NCBI RefSeq assembly: GCF_001553405.1
Contig: NZ_KQ960941.1
Coordinates: 6,477-70,476, forward strand
DNA: 64,000 nt
From: Megasphaera hutchinsoni
Lineage (GTDB): Bacteria > Bacillota > Negativicutes > Veillonellales > Megasphaeraceae
Direction of reading: 5' to 3'
The notes beneath the pieces were generated by a model. It was not told the origin of the DNA, ran no database searches, and was given only the letters and a program-made list of their open reading frames with translations. Every line of letters starts with the position of its first letter. The first letter of the stretch is position 1. Made by a program: the position numbers and the translations under genes. Below are positions 44,237 through 54,865 of this stretch, in pieces.

Positions 44237-45274
44237 GTGCTCATTAGATATATTGTTCCTTTTGTGCTAGCATTAGTTATTTCCTATGCATTGACACCGA
44301 GTGTAAAGAAAATAGCCATTCGGGTCGGAGCAATTGATAAACCCAATGCTAGGAAGGTACATACCCATGTTATTCCACGATTAGGCGGAGTAGCTATTTT
44401 TATCGGTTTTATAGTAACAGTACTACTATTTGCTCCTTGGCAATCTGAATTGATAGGGATATTAATTGGTTGCACGGTTATTGTGGCGGTAGGTATTTGG
44501 GATGATATTTGTAATATTCCTGCTCGCACTAAACTGGTAGGGCAGATTATAGCCGCCTTAATTCCTGTTGCGAGTGGTATACAAATTGATTGGTTGAATA
44601 ATCCGTTTGGTACGTTATGGGTATTACCTGAATTTATTGCTATTCCTCTTACGATATTTTGGATTATCGGGTTTACGAATACGGTGAATTTAATTGACGG
44701 ATTAGATGGTTTAGCCGCAGGCGTTTCCGTTATTGCTTCGATTTCTATATTTTTTATAACGTATAGTATGGGACAAGATACACCAGCGTTACTTATCGCA
44801 GCTATTGCTGGAGCGGCGTTAGGCTTTTTGCAATATAATTTTAATCCTGCTAAAATTTTTATGGGCGATACGGGAAGTATGTTACTTGGATATACATTAT
44901 CTGTAGCCGCTGTATTTGGTGTGGTTAAAACGGCAGCGACGGTGGCACTTGTGGTACCTATCATTGCATTAGGTGTACCTATTTTAGATACGCTCTTTGC
45001 TATTGTTCGCCGTAAAATGAGTGGAAAACCTGTATTTCAGCCGGACAAGGGCCATCTACACCATCGTTTATTAGCTTTGGGGCTTTCGCAAAAGCAAGTT
45101 GTGTTAATTATGTATTGCGTTAGTATTGCCTTAGGGATAGTCGCGTTATTTGTCGCTCATGTGGGATATAAAATAGGTATGGTCACGGTAATAATTGTTT
45201 TAGGGGTGATTATTTATTCAGCAAAGCGTATCGGCATTTTACAAAAAACAACGAATACGACGCATTTGAAGTAA
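44237..45274 (+). CDS. Undecaprenyl-phosphate GlcNAc-1-phosphate transferase (WecA/TagO-like)
   Basis: A 345-residue polytopic inner-membrane enzyme (about 11 segments) that starts surface-polysaccharide assembly by placing a sugar-1-phosphate on undecaprenyl phosphate. Visible: KPNARKVHTHVIPRLGG, WDDICNIPARTKLVGQ (the catalytic Asp pair), NLIDGLDGLAAG, FMGDTGSMLLG and the His motif GHLHHRLLALG that distinguishes WecA/TagO from MraY. The GTG start at 44237 has only a weak upstream site. wecB follows after 34 bases, which supports a GlcNAc-to-ManNAc polymer. Confidence 0.9.
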   Translation: MLIRYIVPFVLALVISYALTPSVKKIAIRVGAIDKPNARKVHTHVIPRLGGVAIFIGFIVTVLLFAPWQSELIGILIGCTVIVAVGIWDDICNIPARTKLVGQIIAALIPVASGIQIDWLNNPFGTLWVLPEFIAIPLTIFWIIGFTNTVNLIDGLDGLAAGVSVIASISIFFITYSMGQDTPALLIAAIAGAALGFLQYNFNPAKIFMGDTGSMLLGYTLSVAAVFGVVKTAATVALVVPIIALGVPILDTLFAIVRRKMSGKPVFQPDKGHLHHRLLALGLSQKQVVLIMYCVSIALGIVALFVAHVGYKIGMVTVIIVLGVIIYSAKRIGILQKTTNTTHLK

Positions 45275-45308
45275 AGCTGATCGAGGTAAGCAGTAGGAGG
45301 CATTTTTT

Positions 45309-46463
45309 ATGATTAAGGTAATGACAGTTTTTGGTACGCGACCAGAAGCAATTAAAATGGCACCAGTGGTATTGGCGTTAAAGGCCTGTTCTGAACATAT
45401 ACAGACGGTCGTGACGGTAACGGCCCAACATCGACAAATGTTAGATCAGGTATTACACTTGTTTCATATTACCCCTGATTATGATTTAGATATCATGTCA
45501 CAAGGGCAAACGTTGTATGATATTACAACGAAGGCGTTACAAGGATTACAAGTTGTGTTAGCAAAAGAAAAGCCTGACTTGGTTTTAGTACATGGCGATA
45601 CGACGACTACGTTTGTAGGAGCTTTAGCCGCATATTATCAGAAAATTCCGGTTGGGCATGTAGAGGCAGGGCTACGTACGGGAAATATATATTCGCCATT
45701 TCCGGAAGAAATGAATCGAAAATTGACTGGGGCGATGGCGACCATGCATTTTGCACCTACGCTAACAGCAAAAGCGAATTTATTGCATGAAAATATACGT
45801 GATGATCAGATTTATGTAACGGGTAATACGGTTATTGACGCATTGATGAATACGGTATTATCTAGTTATACTTTTGCGGATCCTACATTACAACGCATTG
45901 ACTTTCAGCATAAAAAAGTAATATTGGTAACGACGCATCGTCGTGAAAATTTAGGTGAGCCGATGCGACATATTTATAAAGCTCTTTATGCCGTTGTCAA
46001 AGAAAATGAACAAACGGAAATCATTTTCCCTGTACATAGAAACCCGGAAGTTCGAAAAGTGGTGGAAGAAGAATTAGCGGGAAAAGAACGGGTTCATTTG
46101 ATTGAAACATTGGAATATGAGCCGTTTGTTAATGTTATGAGTCGGTGTAATTTGATCCTTACGGATTCCGGTGGCATTCAAGAAGAGGCCCCTGCGTTGG
46201 GAAAACCTGTATTGGTTTTGCGTGATACAACGGAACGTCCCGAAGCGGTAGAAGCGGGTACCGTACGGTTAATTGGGACGGATGAAAAGCGCGTATATAA
46301 GGAAACAATAAAACTTTTACATGATCAAAAAGCATATGATGCGATGCGGCATGCGATTAATCCCTATGGCGATGGAAAGGCAGCCGCCCGTATTTGTGAT
46401 GCGATTTTGTTTGCATATCATATTCAAAAAGAAAGGCCTCATGAATTTGTTGGGGTGCGTTAA
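45309..46463 (+). CDS. wecB: UDP-N-acetylglucosamine 2-epimerase (non-hydrolysing)
   Basis: A 384-residue cytoplasmic epimerase interconverting UDP-GlcNAc and UDP-ManNAc. Visible: VFGTRPEAIKMAPV, AQHRQMLDQVL, LVHGDTTTTFVGAL, HVEAGLRTGNIYSPFPEE, THRRENLGEP, DSGGIQEEAPALGKP and the Arg-Glu end RDTTERPEAVEAGT. All active-site segments are present. GTAGGAGG precedes the start. With the transferase upstream it forms an envelope-polymer pair. Confidence 0.95.
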   Translation: MIKVMTVFGTRPEAIKMAPVVLALKACSEHIQTVVTVTAQHRQMLDQVLHLFHITPDYDLDIMSQGQTLYDITTKALQGLQVVLAKEKPDLVLVHGDTTTTFVGALAAYYQKIPVGHVEAGLRTGNIYSPFPEEMNRKLTGAMATMHFAPTLTAKANLLHENIRDDQIYVTGNTVIDALMNTVLSSYTFADPTLQRIDFQHKKVILVTTHRRENLGEPMRHIYKALYAVVKENEQTEIIFPVHRNPEVRKVVEEELAGKERVHLIETLEYEPFVNVMSRCNLILTDSGGIQEEAPALGKPVLVLRDTTERPEAVEAGTVRLIGTDEKRVYKETIKLLHDQKAYDAMRHAINPYGDGKAAARICDAILFAYHIQKERPHEFVGVR

Positions 46464-46578
46464 AAATTGTGCTTTTTCATTAAGATGATTGTTGATAACA
46501 GAAATTAAGTAGAAAATTAAATATCACAATTATATTTAGTTTTAATAATAAATATCAAAACAATACAAGATAAAAAAT

Positions 46579-46625
46579 AAAAGCAGAAAACTTTTTATTA
46601 CAAAGTATTTCTGTTTTTATTTTTT
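46579..46625 (+). terminator. Terminator of wecB
   Basis: AGCAGAAA-ACTTT stem with AAAGT-A-TTTCTGTT (one bulge, one G-T), then TTTATTTTTTTTT. Confidence 0.75.
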
Positions 46626-46726
46626 TTTATATTTAATAAAAAGAGAATATGCGAAGGGAGTGTTTCTTTTAGGAGAATTAAATTTTTTTTAGGGTTAGCT
46701 AGTGAAAATATTGATAACTAGAAGCG

Positions 46727-46755
46727 TTGATTTTAGAAATGTTCTATGCTAAGAT
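46727..46755 (+). promoter_or_regulatory. Promoter of the ATP synthase operon
   Basis: TTGATT, 17 bases, TAAGAT, 86 bases before the first gene. Confidence 0.7.
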
Positions 46756-46840
46756 AGCAATGATGGTTGTAAATACAAGATATATGAACCGGCATGTATT
46801 TATAGCCGATATTTGTCACGCCGTAGGAGGATAAAAACCT

Positions 46841-47119
46841 ATGGAAAAAAAGAAAAAACAAACGGCTAATACAACTCAAAAAGGCAGAAGTGAATGGTTA
46901 GCTTTATGCATGACGATGAGTGCATTTGGATTTACGCTGTTTGGTTCTATTGGTATAGGCATTGCCTTAGGCTGTGTAATAGAACGCTATTTTCATATTA
47001 GTCCATGGGGAAGCATTAGCGGTGGCCTTTTCGGTTCCTTTTTTGGCTTTTATTCATTGTATAGACAAGCTATACGAGAAATTGAACGAGATGCGAAGGA
47101 AAAGAAGGGAGAAACCTAG
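46841..47119 (+). CDS. atpZ: AtpZ-like small membrane protein of the ATP synthase operon
   Basis: A 92-residue protein with a basic N-terminal tail (MEKKKKQTANTTQKGRSEW) and two membrane helices (FTLFGSIGIGIALGCVIERY and GGLFGSFFGFYSLYRQ), the pattern of AtpZ/AtpR proteins that precede atpI and help Mg2+ or Ca2+ entry or c-ring assembly. GTAGGAGG precedes the ATG. First gene of the operon, 2 bases before atpI. Confidence 0.82.
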   Translation: MEKKKKQTANTTQKGRSEWLALCMTMSAFGFTLFGSIGIGIALGCVIERYFHISPWGSISGGLFGSFFGFYSLYRQAIREIERDAKEKKGET

Positions 47120-47121
47120 TT

Positions 47122-47508
47122 GTGGAAGAGTTATTATACTATATTAAGCGAACACTATGGCAACTTGTGGCATTTACTTTGGTCGGTGCGGTGATTTTAT
47201 ATATCACCGGGTTGACATATATTGTGGCGGGCTGGTGTATTGGAAATCTTATCAACATGATTTATTTTGCCATGTTGGGAAGTCGTTCAGCACGAGCCAT
47301 AAATTTACCGCCTGAACATGTAGTTCAATGCATTCGTGGGGGATTTGTAATACGTTTTTTGGTAATCTGCTTGGCAATGATTGTTATTGTTCATTTTCCT
47401 CAAATTCACTTAGGGGGTGTGATGGCAGGCTGCTTTTCGTATCGTATTATTATTTATATGGATGCAGTGTGGCAACATTTTCATGTACGGAAAAGAAAGG
47501 AGGCATAG
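47122..47508 (+). CDS. atpI: ATP synthase protein I (AtpI)
   Basis: A 128-residue four-helix membrane protein that assists c-ring assembly. It starts with GTG at 47122, after GGGAGAAACC. Hydrophobic segments: LVAFTLVGAVILYITG, VAGWCIGNLINMIYFAM, FLVICLAMIVIVHF and a last one near GGVMAGCFSYRIIIYM. Sequence is weakly conserved in this family; position between atpZ and atpB supports the call. Confidence 0.82.
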   Translation: MEELLYYIKRTLWQLVAFTLVGAVILYITGLTYIVAGWCIGNLINMIYFAMLGSRSARAINLPPEHVVQCIRGGFVIRFLVICLAMIVIVHFPQIHLGGVMAGCFSYRIIIYMDAVWQHFHVRKRKEA

Positions 47509-47511
47509 CAT

Positions 47512-48180
47512 ATGGAAATGCATGCAGGACATCATTGGGTAGTTCAACTTCTGGGAATGCACGTCAACCTAGATACGATAATGGTGACCTGGTTGGTAGC
47601 TGTTATTGTCATACTTGTTTCGATCGGCACTACACGTGGTAGAGCGTTAGTTCCATCGGGAATGCAAAATGTGATGGAAATGGCAATTGAAGCGCTGATG
47701 ACTCAATTTAAAGCCACCATAGGACCTAAGTATGGCCAAGTTGTTTCTGTATTATTGACGATGTTCTTTTTCATCTTTTTTGCTAATGAGTTAGGAATGA
47801 TTCCAAGCCATGAGTTATTAGCATCGCCAACTACAGATTTAAATACTACGGTGGCATTAGCACTTATTACATCATTTTTAGTGCATATTTTGGCATTAAA
47901 AAATCATGGCGTAAAACGCTATTTTAAGCATTTTGTTGAGCCTTTTTACCCGTTCTTGATTATTAATATCATGGAAGAGTTTACAAAACCGATTACATTA
48001 GCATTTCGTCTGTTTGGTAATATTTTAGCTGGTGAAATCATGTTAGAAGTATTGTATTATTTAGTCCCCGCTGGTATTCCTATCGTGTGGATCGCATTTA
48101 GCTTAGTAATTGGTTTGATTCAAGCTTTTGTATTTACTATTTTAACGGCTGCTTATTTAGCACCATCAATTCAAGATTAA
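47512..48180 (+). CDS. atpB: ATP synthase F0 subunit a
   Basis: A 222-residue membrane subunit forming the two ion half-channels. The essential Arg lies in the helix ITLAFRLFGNILAGE near residue 166; EEFTKP precedes it and QAFVFTILTAAYLAPSI closes the protein. A short N-terminal periplasmic segment (MEMHAGHHWVVQLLGMHVNL) is typical. AAAGGAGG precedes the ATG. Confidence 0.95.
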   Translation: MEMHAGHHWVVQLLGMHVNLDTIMVTWLVAVIVILVSIGTTRGRALVPSGMQNVMEMAIEALMTQFKATIGPKYGQVVSVLLTMFFFIFFANELGMIPSHELLASPTTDLNTTVALALITSFLVHILALKNHGVKRYFKHFVEPFYPFLIINIMEEFTKPITLAFRLFGNILAGEIMLEVLYYLVPAGIPIVWIAFSLVIGLIQAFVFTILTAAYLAPSIQD

Positions 48181-48220
48181 GAAAAAATATGTGGTTTGAT
48201 AATTCGGGAGGTTATGTATC

Positions 48221-48478
48221 ATGGAAAAAGCAATTGTAATAGCACTTACAGGATTAGGCGCTTTTATAGGTTTAGGTTTAGCGGCATTAGGCGCTGCTTT
48301 AGGGGATAGCCAAGCAGCAGCGAAGATGTTGGAAGGAACAGCTCGTCAACCTGAAATGGCGGGGAAATTGTTTATTAATATGTTGATTTCTATCGGCTTG
48401 ATTGAATCTGTACCTATCATCATGGTAGTTATTGCTATTATTTTGGTATTCGCTAATCCGTTTGCAGCCATGTTCTAA
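48221..48478 (+). CDS. atpE: ATP synthase F0 subunit c (two-carboxylate ion site)
   Basis: An 85-residue two-helix protein forming the rotor ring. Helix 1 carries GAALGDSQAAAKMLEG and the loop ARQPE; helix 2 has GLIESVPII. Aligned on ARQPE with the Ilyobacter Na+-type subunit, Asp29 falls on its Gln32 and Glu62-Ser63 on its Glu65-Ser66. Two carboxylates in the ion site resemble the Fusobacterium rotor, which binds Na+ with Glu32 and Glu65. Na+ coupling is therefore possible but not certain, since H+ forms are also known and the Tyr70 position is Ile. Confidence 0.95.
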   Translation: MEKAIVIALTGLGAFIGLGLAALGAALGDSQAAAKMLEGTARQPEMAGKLFINMLISIGLIESVPIIMVVIAIILVFANPFAAMF

Positions 48479-48524
48479 GGTTGGCAAATTATGATATGCC
48501 ATTGCGGTCAAGGAGGGAATACTG

Positions 48525-49019
48525 TTGGTTGATATTAATGGAACACTCATATTCCAATTCGTCAACTTTATCGTGTTGGTTTTAATTTTAGCTAAGTTTG
48601 CGTATAAGCCTTTATTAAAAGTAATGGAAGAACGGCGAGAACGTATTGAGACAGATTTGCACGAAGCCGCTCAAGCTAAAGAAGATGCAGCTCAACTAAA
48701 AGCAGATTATGAACAGCAATTACGAGATGCACGTGCACAAGCACAAGCGATTGTAGATAAAGCTGTAAAAGTGGCGGATCAAGAAGCTCAGGCACATGTA
48801 CAAGCAATTCGTGAACAAATTGCTCGAGAAAAAGAAATCGCTCAAGCAGAAATTGTAAACGAACGTGAAATAGCATTGAAACAGATGCGACAAGAAGTAG
48901 TAACGCTGTCTATGGCTGTGGCAGAAAAACTACTCCATAAACATATCGATGATGACGTCAATGCAAAGTGGGTATCTGATTATTTAGATACATTGCCTAA
49001 ACAAACAAAGGAAAGTTAA
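48525..49019 (+). CDS. atpF: ATP synthase F0 subunit b (TTG start)
   Basis: A 164-residue stator protein: one N-terminal membrane helix (LIFQFVNFIVLVLILAKFAY) then a long charged coiled coil (EERRERIETDLHEAAQAKED onward) that reaches F1 and binds delta at its C-terminal end. TTG at 48525 follows AGGAGGGAA; no alternative ATG fits. The stop overlaps the atpH start. Confidence 0.95.
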   Translation: MVDINGTLIFQFVNFIVLVLILAKFAYKPLLKVMEERRERIETDLHEAAQAKEDAAQLKADYEQQLRDARAQAQAIVDKAVKVADQEAQAHVQAIREQIAREKEIAQAEIVNEREIALKQMRQEVVTLSMAVAEKLLHKHIDDDVNAKWVSDYLDTLPKQTKES

Positions 49020-49591
49020 TGATGATATCGGAAGCAGTGTATGAAAAATACAGCCAAGCTATGTTCGATATTGCGGCTGAACAACATCAGTTGGAAGCCA
49101 TTGGAAATGATTTGCGGCAGATTCGAGATGTATGGCAAGAAAATGAAGATTTACGAAAATTCATTTGTCATCCTCTACTTACACCGCAGATAAAAAAAGA
49201 TACGTTAAAAAGTATTTTTGCTGCCGAGGTAGCACCTATTGTCATGCAATTTTTATACGTCATGATTGATCGAAAACGGGAATCTGTTATTGCGTTAGCA
49301 ATTGATGGGTTTATCGCTTTGGTAAGGCAAGCGCAAGGGATTGAAGTTGCTAAGGTACGGGTAGTTAAACCGCTTTCATCGGCAGAAGAAGAAAAATTGA
49401 TAACCGGTTTAAAAGCACTAACAGGTAAGAAGATCGAAGTATTGTATTATACGGATCCATCTATTATTGGGGGGATTGTAGTGCAAATTGGTGATCGGTT
49501 AATTGATGGCAGTATAAAAAGGCAGTTACAAGATTTGCAACTGAAGCTATTGGATACTGACGCAGTAAATGAGGTGACGGACGAACCATGA
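49019..49591 (+). CDS. atpH: ATP synthase F1 subunit delta
   Basis: A 190-residue subunit (OSCP-type) linking b to the top of alpha3beta3. Visible: [40 protein letters not shown] and the conserved C-terminal strand [20 protein letters not shown]. The start overlaps the atpF stop by one base (TAATG); the second Met one codon later is an alternative. It ends overlapping atpA by 4 bases. Confidence 0.95.
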   Translation: MMISEAVYEKYSQAMFDIAAEQHQLEAIGNDLRQIRDVWQENEDLRKFICHPLLTPQIKKDTLKSIFAAEVAPIVMQFLYVMIDRKRESVIALAIDGFIALVRQAQGIEVAKVRVVKPLSSAEEEKLITGLKALTGKKIEVLYYTDPSIIGGIVVQIGDRLIDGSIKRQLQDLQLKLLDTDAVNEVTDEP

Positions 49592-51123
49592 ACATGAAGC
49601 CAGAAGAAATTACGGCGATAATCAAAAAACAAATTCAAGATTATAATGTTGAAGTAAATGTGGATGATGTTGGTACCGTTCTAGAAGTTGGCGATGGTAT
49701 TGCGCACATTTATGGATTAGATAAAGTTATGTCCGGGGAATTGCTGGAATTGCCTCATGGTGTAAAGGGGCTAGCATTAAACCTGGAAGAAGATAATGTT
49801 GGTGCTGTATTGCTTGGTAATGATGCAGAAATTAAGGAAGGCGATACAGTAAAGCGTACGGGAAAAGTTATGAGCGTTCCTGTAGGCGAAGAAATGATTG
49901 GACGTGTAGTAAATCCTTTAGGGATTCCAATTGACGGTAAAGGAGCAATTAATACTACCGAATCACGATTAATTGAAGTGACCGCTTCAGGGATTGCGGA
50001 TCGGCAACCCGTAAAAGTTCCGTTACAAACAGGGTTAAAAGCAATTGATTCGATGGTGCCTATTGGACGCGGTCAACGTGAATTAATCATTGGTGACCGT
50101 GGTACAGGGAAAACGGCGATTGCTGTTGATACGATTTTGAATCAAAAAGATAGTGATGTTATTTGTGTATACGTAGCTATTGGTCAAAAAGCATCTACCG
50201 TAGCACGTGTTGTACGCACATTGGAAAAGCATGGAGCCTTAGGATACACGATTGTAGTGGCTGCGACTGCATCAGATGGGGCACCGTTGCAATATTTAGC
50301 ACCTTATTCAGGTGTTTCCATTGCAGAATACTTTATGTATCAAGGTAAAGACGTATTATGTGTGTACGATGATTTATCAAAACATGCTCAAGCGTATCGG
50401 GCAATGAGTTTGTTATTACGTCGTCCACCAGGACGTGAAGCGTATCCGGGCGATGTTTTTTACCTACATTCTCGGTTATTGGAACGGGCTGCGAAGTTGT
50501 CTGATGAATTAGGTGGTGGATCTATTACGGCATTACCTATTATTGAAACATTGGCAGGCGATTTATCTGCATATGTTCCGACAAATGTTATTTCTATTAC
50601 GGATGGACAGATTTTCTTGGAAACAGAAGCGTTTAACGCTGGGATTCGCCCCGCTATTAATGTTGGTTTGTCTGTATCACGTGTTGGTGGTTCGGCCCAG
50701 ATTAAAGCGATGAAGAAAATTGCCGGAACCTTGCGCTTAGATTTAGCACAGTATCGTGAATTGGCAGCATTTGCACAGTTTGGCTCAGATTTGGATAAAA
50801 GCACAAAGGCACAAATTGATAAGGGCGAACGGACAATGCAATTGTTGATTCAGCCGCAATATAAACCGATGAGCGTTGAAGATCAGGTATTGCAAATTTA
50901 TTTGGCTGTCCATGATTATTTAATGCCCGTGCAGGTAAAAGAAGTAGCTGCTTTTGCAAATGGATTTATTTCTTTCATGCATAGTAATTATCCAGAAGTA
51001 GGAGAAAGTATTAAAAACACGAAAGAACTCGGTAAGGAAGCAGAAGACACTCTTTGTAAGGCGATTGAAGAATATACTAAGCAGTATGGTGCTTCTCATG
51101 AACTCATTAAAGAGGGGGAATAA
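49588..51123 (+). CDS. atpA: ATP synthase F1 subunit alpha
   Basis: A 511-residue subunit, normal length. Visible: P-loop [13 protein letters not shown] near residue 170, the conserved Gln of [21 protein letters not shown], the Arg-containing [14 protein letters not shown], and the C-terminal helical domain. It carries the non-catalytic nucleotide sites. ATGA overlap with atpH indicates coupled translation. Confidence 0.98.
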   Translation: MNMKPEEITAIIKKQIQDYNVEVNVDDVGTVLEVGDGIAHIYGLDKVMSGELLELPHGVKGLALNLEEDNVGAVLLGNDAEIKEGDTVKRTGKVMSVPVGEEMIGRVVNPLGIPIDGKGAINTTESRLIEVTASGIADRQPVKVPLQTGLKAIDSMVPIGRGQRELIIGDRGTGKTAIAVDTILNQKDSDVICVYVAIGQKASTVARVVRTLEKHGALGYTIVVAATASDGAPLQYLAPYSGVSIAEYFMYQGKDVLCVYDDLSKHAQAYRAMSLLLRRPPGREAYPGDVFYLHSRLLERAAKLSDELGGGSITALPIIETLAGDLSAYVPTNVISITDGQIFLETEAFNAGIRPAINVGLSVSRVGGSAQIKAMKKIAGTLRLDLAQYRELAAFAQFGSDLDKSTKAQIDKGERTMQLLIQPQYKPMSVEDQVLQIYLAVHDYLMPVQVKEVAAFANGFISFMHSNYPEVGESIKNTKELGKEAEDTLCKAIEEYTKQYGASHELIKEGE

Positions 51124-51126
51124 GCT

Positions 51127-51984
51127 ATGCCGAGTGCACGTGAAATAAATAGACGTATAAAATCCGTCAAAAATACACAGCAGATTACCAAAGCAATGAA
51201 GATGGTATCTTCTGTACGACTGCGCCGTGCACAAGAACGAGCTTTGGCAACAGCTCCGTATATTGCAAAGTTAGAAGGAATGCTAAAGCGTGTATCTGCG
51301 GCAGGTAGTAGCGATAATCCGTTATTGCAAGCTCGCAGTGAGATAAAGAAAATTTGTTATTTGGTGGTTGGCGCAGATAAGGGGTTGGCAGGTGCTTTTA
51401 ATGCGAATCTTAATAAGGCGATGGCTGCTTCTATTACAACGCAGCCAAGAGAATCTTTTGTTTTGTTTGTAGTAGGGAGAAAGCCTAATGAATATTTGCA
51501 ACATTTGCATATTACGGCAGATAAATATTGGAGTGGTTTTTCTGATAAACCCAGCTATACGGATGCAAAAGAGATGGCGCAAGCTGCGACAGAATTATTT
51601 CTTCAGGGCAAAGTCGATGCAGTTAAAATCATTTATACGCACTTTAAATCGGCATTAACCCAAGAAGTAACAACCATGGATATGTTGCCCTTGGCAGCTC
51701 CAAAAAGCGAAAAGCAGGGACCACAAGAGGAATATTTATTTATTCCTGAACCACAGTCTGTATTAAAAAATTTATTGCCTCAATATTTAGATATGATGGT
51801 GTATAATAGTTTGTTACAGTCTGCAGCTAGTGAATTAGGCGCACGGATGACGGCTATGACATCAGCTACCGATAATGCGGGTGAGTTGATTGAAAAATTA
51901 ACCGTGAATTATAACAAAGTACGCCAAGCTGGAATTACAAATGAATTAACAGAAATTGTTAGTGGAGCCAATGCTCTGAAATAA
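51127..51984 (+). CDS. atpG: ATP synthase F1 subunit gamma
   Basis: A 285-residue rotor shaft. Conserved ends are seen: REINRRIKSVKNTQQITKAM at the N-terminus, and at the C-terminus ARMTAMTSATDNAGELIEKL with NKVRQAGITNELTEIVSGAN. The middle is variable as in the family. Three bases separate it from atpA. Confidence 0.97.
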   Translation: MPSAREINRRIKSVKNTQQITKAMKMVSSVRLRRAQERALATAPYIAKLEGMLKRVSAAGSSDNPLLQARSEIKKICYLVVGADKGLAGAFNANLNKAMAASITTQPRESFVLFVVGRKPNEYLQHLHITADKYWSGFSDKPSYTDAKEMAQAATELFLQGKVDAVKIIYTHFKSALTQEVTTMDMLPLAAPKSEKQGPQEEYLFIPEPQSVLKNLLPQYLDMMVYNSLLQSAASELGARMTAMTSATDNAGELIEKLTVNYNKVRQAGITNELTEIVSGANALK

Positions 51985-53442
<1,458 letters not shown>

Positions 53443-53445
53443 GCA

Positions 53446-53871
53446 ATGTCTGAAACCAAGAAAACATTGCAGTTGGAAGTGATTACGCCAGATGCAGTGG
53501 TACTACAAGAAAAGGTAGATTTTATTATTGCTAGGGCTTTAGATGGAGATATTGGTATTTTACCAGGACATACCGCGATGATAAGTGCACTGGATATTCA
53601 AGAATTTTCATATGATCAAGATGGGACTAGACATATTTTGGCTGTTTCCGCGGGGTTTTTGGAAGTTCATGATGATGTGGTTACTATTTTGACTCCCGCC
53701 GCAGAACGACCGACAGATATTGATCTTTCTAGAGCTAATAGTGCTAAAGACAGAGCAGAACACCGGTTACAGGATAAGAAAGATTCGGATATTGATGTAG
53801 CTAGAGCAGAACTTGCTTTGAAACGGGCATTATGTCGGATACATGTAGTTAATCATTATCGAGGGCAATAA
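53446..53871 (+). CDS. atpC: ATP synthase F1 subunit epsilon
   Basis: A 141-residue subunit: N-terminal beta-sandwich (LQLEVITPDAVVLQEKVDFI, GDIGILPGHTAMISAL) and a C-terminal helical hairpin (LSRANSAKDRAEHRLQDKKD, then ARAELALKRALCRIHV) that can inhibit ATP hydrolysis. AAAGGAGAA precedes the ATG. Last gene of the operon. Confidence 0.96.
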   Translation: MSETKKTLQLEVITPDAVVLQEKVDFIIARALDGDIGILPGHTAMISALDIQEFSYDQDGTRHILAVSAGFLEVHDDVVTILTPAAERPTDIDLSRANSAKDRAEHRLQDKKDSDIDVARAELALKRALCRIHVVNHYRGQ

Positions 53872-54178
53872 AGTCTTAGTATAGAATGCTAAAATTGGTG
53901 ATCAAAAAATGTTAAGTAAAGCGGTTTATTGCGTGCATGTTTAGTCAATAGACCGCTTTTATTTTTGCTAAAAGTTTGTGGGGAAATTTTTTTATAAGAA
54001 ATCATAATTTTCTTTTTTGTTAATTCTTTATTGATGCGAGTTTATGTGTTGAAAATAGTATTGATAAGATAAAATACTTAATACATGTGATTTGTTTGGT
54101 CTTTTGGAACTTTATTTAGGGTTTGAAAAGAAGACCAAAAAAGTATATAATTAATTAAAAATGAAGAAGGAGGAAATT
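53872..54178 (+). other. Intergenic region after atpC
   Basis: 307 bases with the ATP-operon terminator (53918-53966), AT-rich DNA, and a hairpin TTTGGTCTT (54095-54103) / AAGACCAAA (54131-54139) with a 27-base loop just before the small-protein pair. A promoter for that pair must lie here; TTGAAA at 54048 is a candidate -35, with TAAAAT 15 bases after it. Confidence 0.55.
53918..53966 (+). terminator. Terminator of the ATP synthase operon
   Basis: AAAGCGGT-TATTG/CAATA-ACCGCTTT (one mismatch) then TTATTTTT. Confidence 0.9.
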
Positions 54179-54484
54179 ATGAAATCTATTAGTGATTATG
54201 ACATTTTAATTACCATATTACGTGATGATAAGACGATTGAAGAGCAGGTAAAAGCGACGGCTACCTCACCTAATTTGACCATGCTGGTGGATACCTATGT
54301 GGTGCATGGAGAGCATCCGCAGATCCGTTTTTTAGAAGTAAAAACGGATGATGAAGGAAAAGTAGATTTTCAGACAGTTCGCCATGTGCGAATAAAACAA
54401 GAAGATGTAGACGAATTAAATCGTTTATTACGGGAAGCCGGTAAATTTAAAGAATCTGTTAAGTCTACATTACATCCAATTTAA
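54179..54484 (+). CDS. Hypothetical small protein, paralogue A (101 aa)
   Basis: A soluble 101-residue protein: MKSISDYDILITILRDDKTI, ATSPNLTMLVDTYVVHGE, FQTVRHVRIKQEDVDELNRL. Its shape (short strands ahead of a C-terminal helix) and even charge suggest a small alpha-beta fold. Start 54179 follows GAAGGAGG. The next gene is a clear paralogue (shared MKSI-DYD, TATxP, LVDTxxV-GE, RFLE, DGK-DF-T-RHVR). I do not recognise the family. Confidence 0.65.
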   Translation: MKSISDYDILITILRDDKTIEEQVKATATSPNLTMLVDTYVVHGEHPQIRFLEVKTDDEGKVDFQTVRHVRIKQEDVDELNRLLREAGKFKESVKSTLHPI

Positions 54485-54489
54485 CTAGG

Positions 54490-54508
54490 AGAACGGCTTA
54501 GCCGTTCT
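54490..54508 (+). repeat. Hairpin between the two paralogues
   Basis: AGAACGGC-TTA-GCCGTTCT, perfect 8-bp stem 6 bases after the first stop; only a weak T-run follows (TGGTTATTT), so it may stabilise or partly terminate. Confidence 0.6.
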
Positions 54509-54562
54509 TGGTTATTTGGGTAGGGAAAATAATAAAGGGGTTATGTATAAGGAGAGGGTATT

Positions 54563-54841
54563 ATGAAATCGATTAAAGATTATGATGTATTTATTTCTAT
54601 TCAGCATAAAGATCAACCGATTCACGAACAGATAAAAATAACAGCGACAGCACCGCACAAGAAAATTTTAGTAGACACGTTTCGTGTAAATGGAGAAGAA
54701 GATCGTTTCTTAGAAATCTGTTCAGGTGATGATGGGAAGCCGGATTTTACGACACTTCGGCATGTTCGATTAGATGAAGATAGTATAAAAGAAGCGAATA
54801 AGGCCCTTATTATAAGTGGAACTATTTATACGAAAGAATAA
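54563..54841 (+). CDS. Hypothetical small protein, paralogue B (92 aa)
   Basis: A 92-residue paralogue of the preceding gene: MKSIKDYDVFISIQHKDQPI, TATAPHKKILVDTFRVNGEE, FTTLRHVRLDEDSIKEANKA. The N-terminal MKSI and the RHVR motif are identical; the C-terminal tail is shorter. GGAGAGGGT precedes the ATG. Tandem duplication inside one transcript is likely. Confidence 0.65.
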   Translation: MKSIKDYDVFISIQHKDQPIHEQIKITATAPHKKILVDTFRVNGEEDRFLEICSGDDGKPDFTTLRHVRLDEDSIKEANKALIISGTIYTKE

Positions 54842-54865
54842 GTGTATTGAATTAGTAAATGATAT

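Larger units (their letters stand above)
46464..46840 (+). other. Intergenic region: wecB terminator and ATP-operon promoter/leader
   Basis: 377 bases without a gene. AAAGCAGAAA-A-CTTT pairs with AAAG-TA-TTTCTGTTTTT at 46579-46625 (terminator of wecB). TTGATT-N17-TAAGAT at 46727-46755 is the likely operon promoter. The 85-base leader contains CGGC/GCCG and AAATAC/GTATTT complementarities. Confidence 0.65.
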
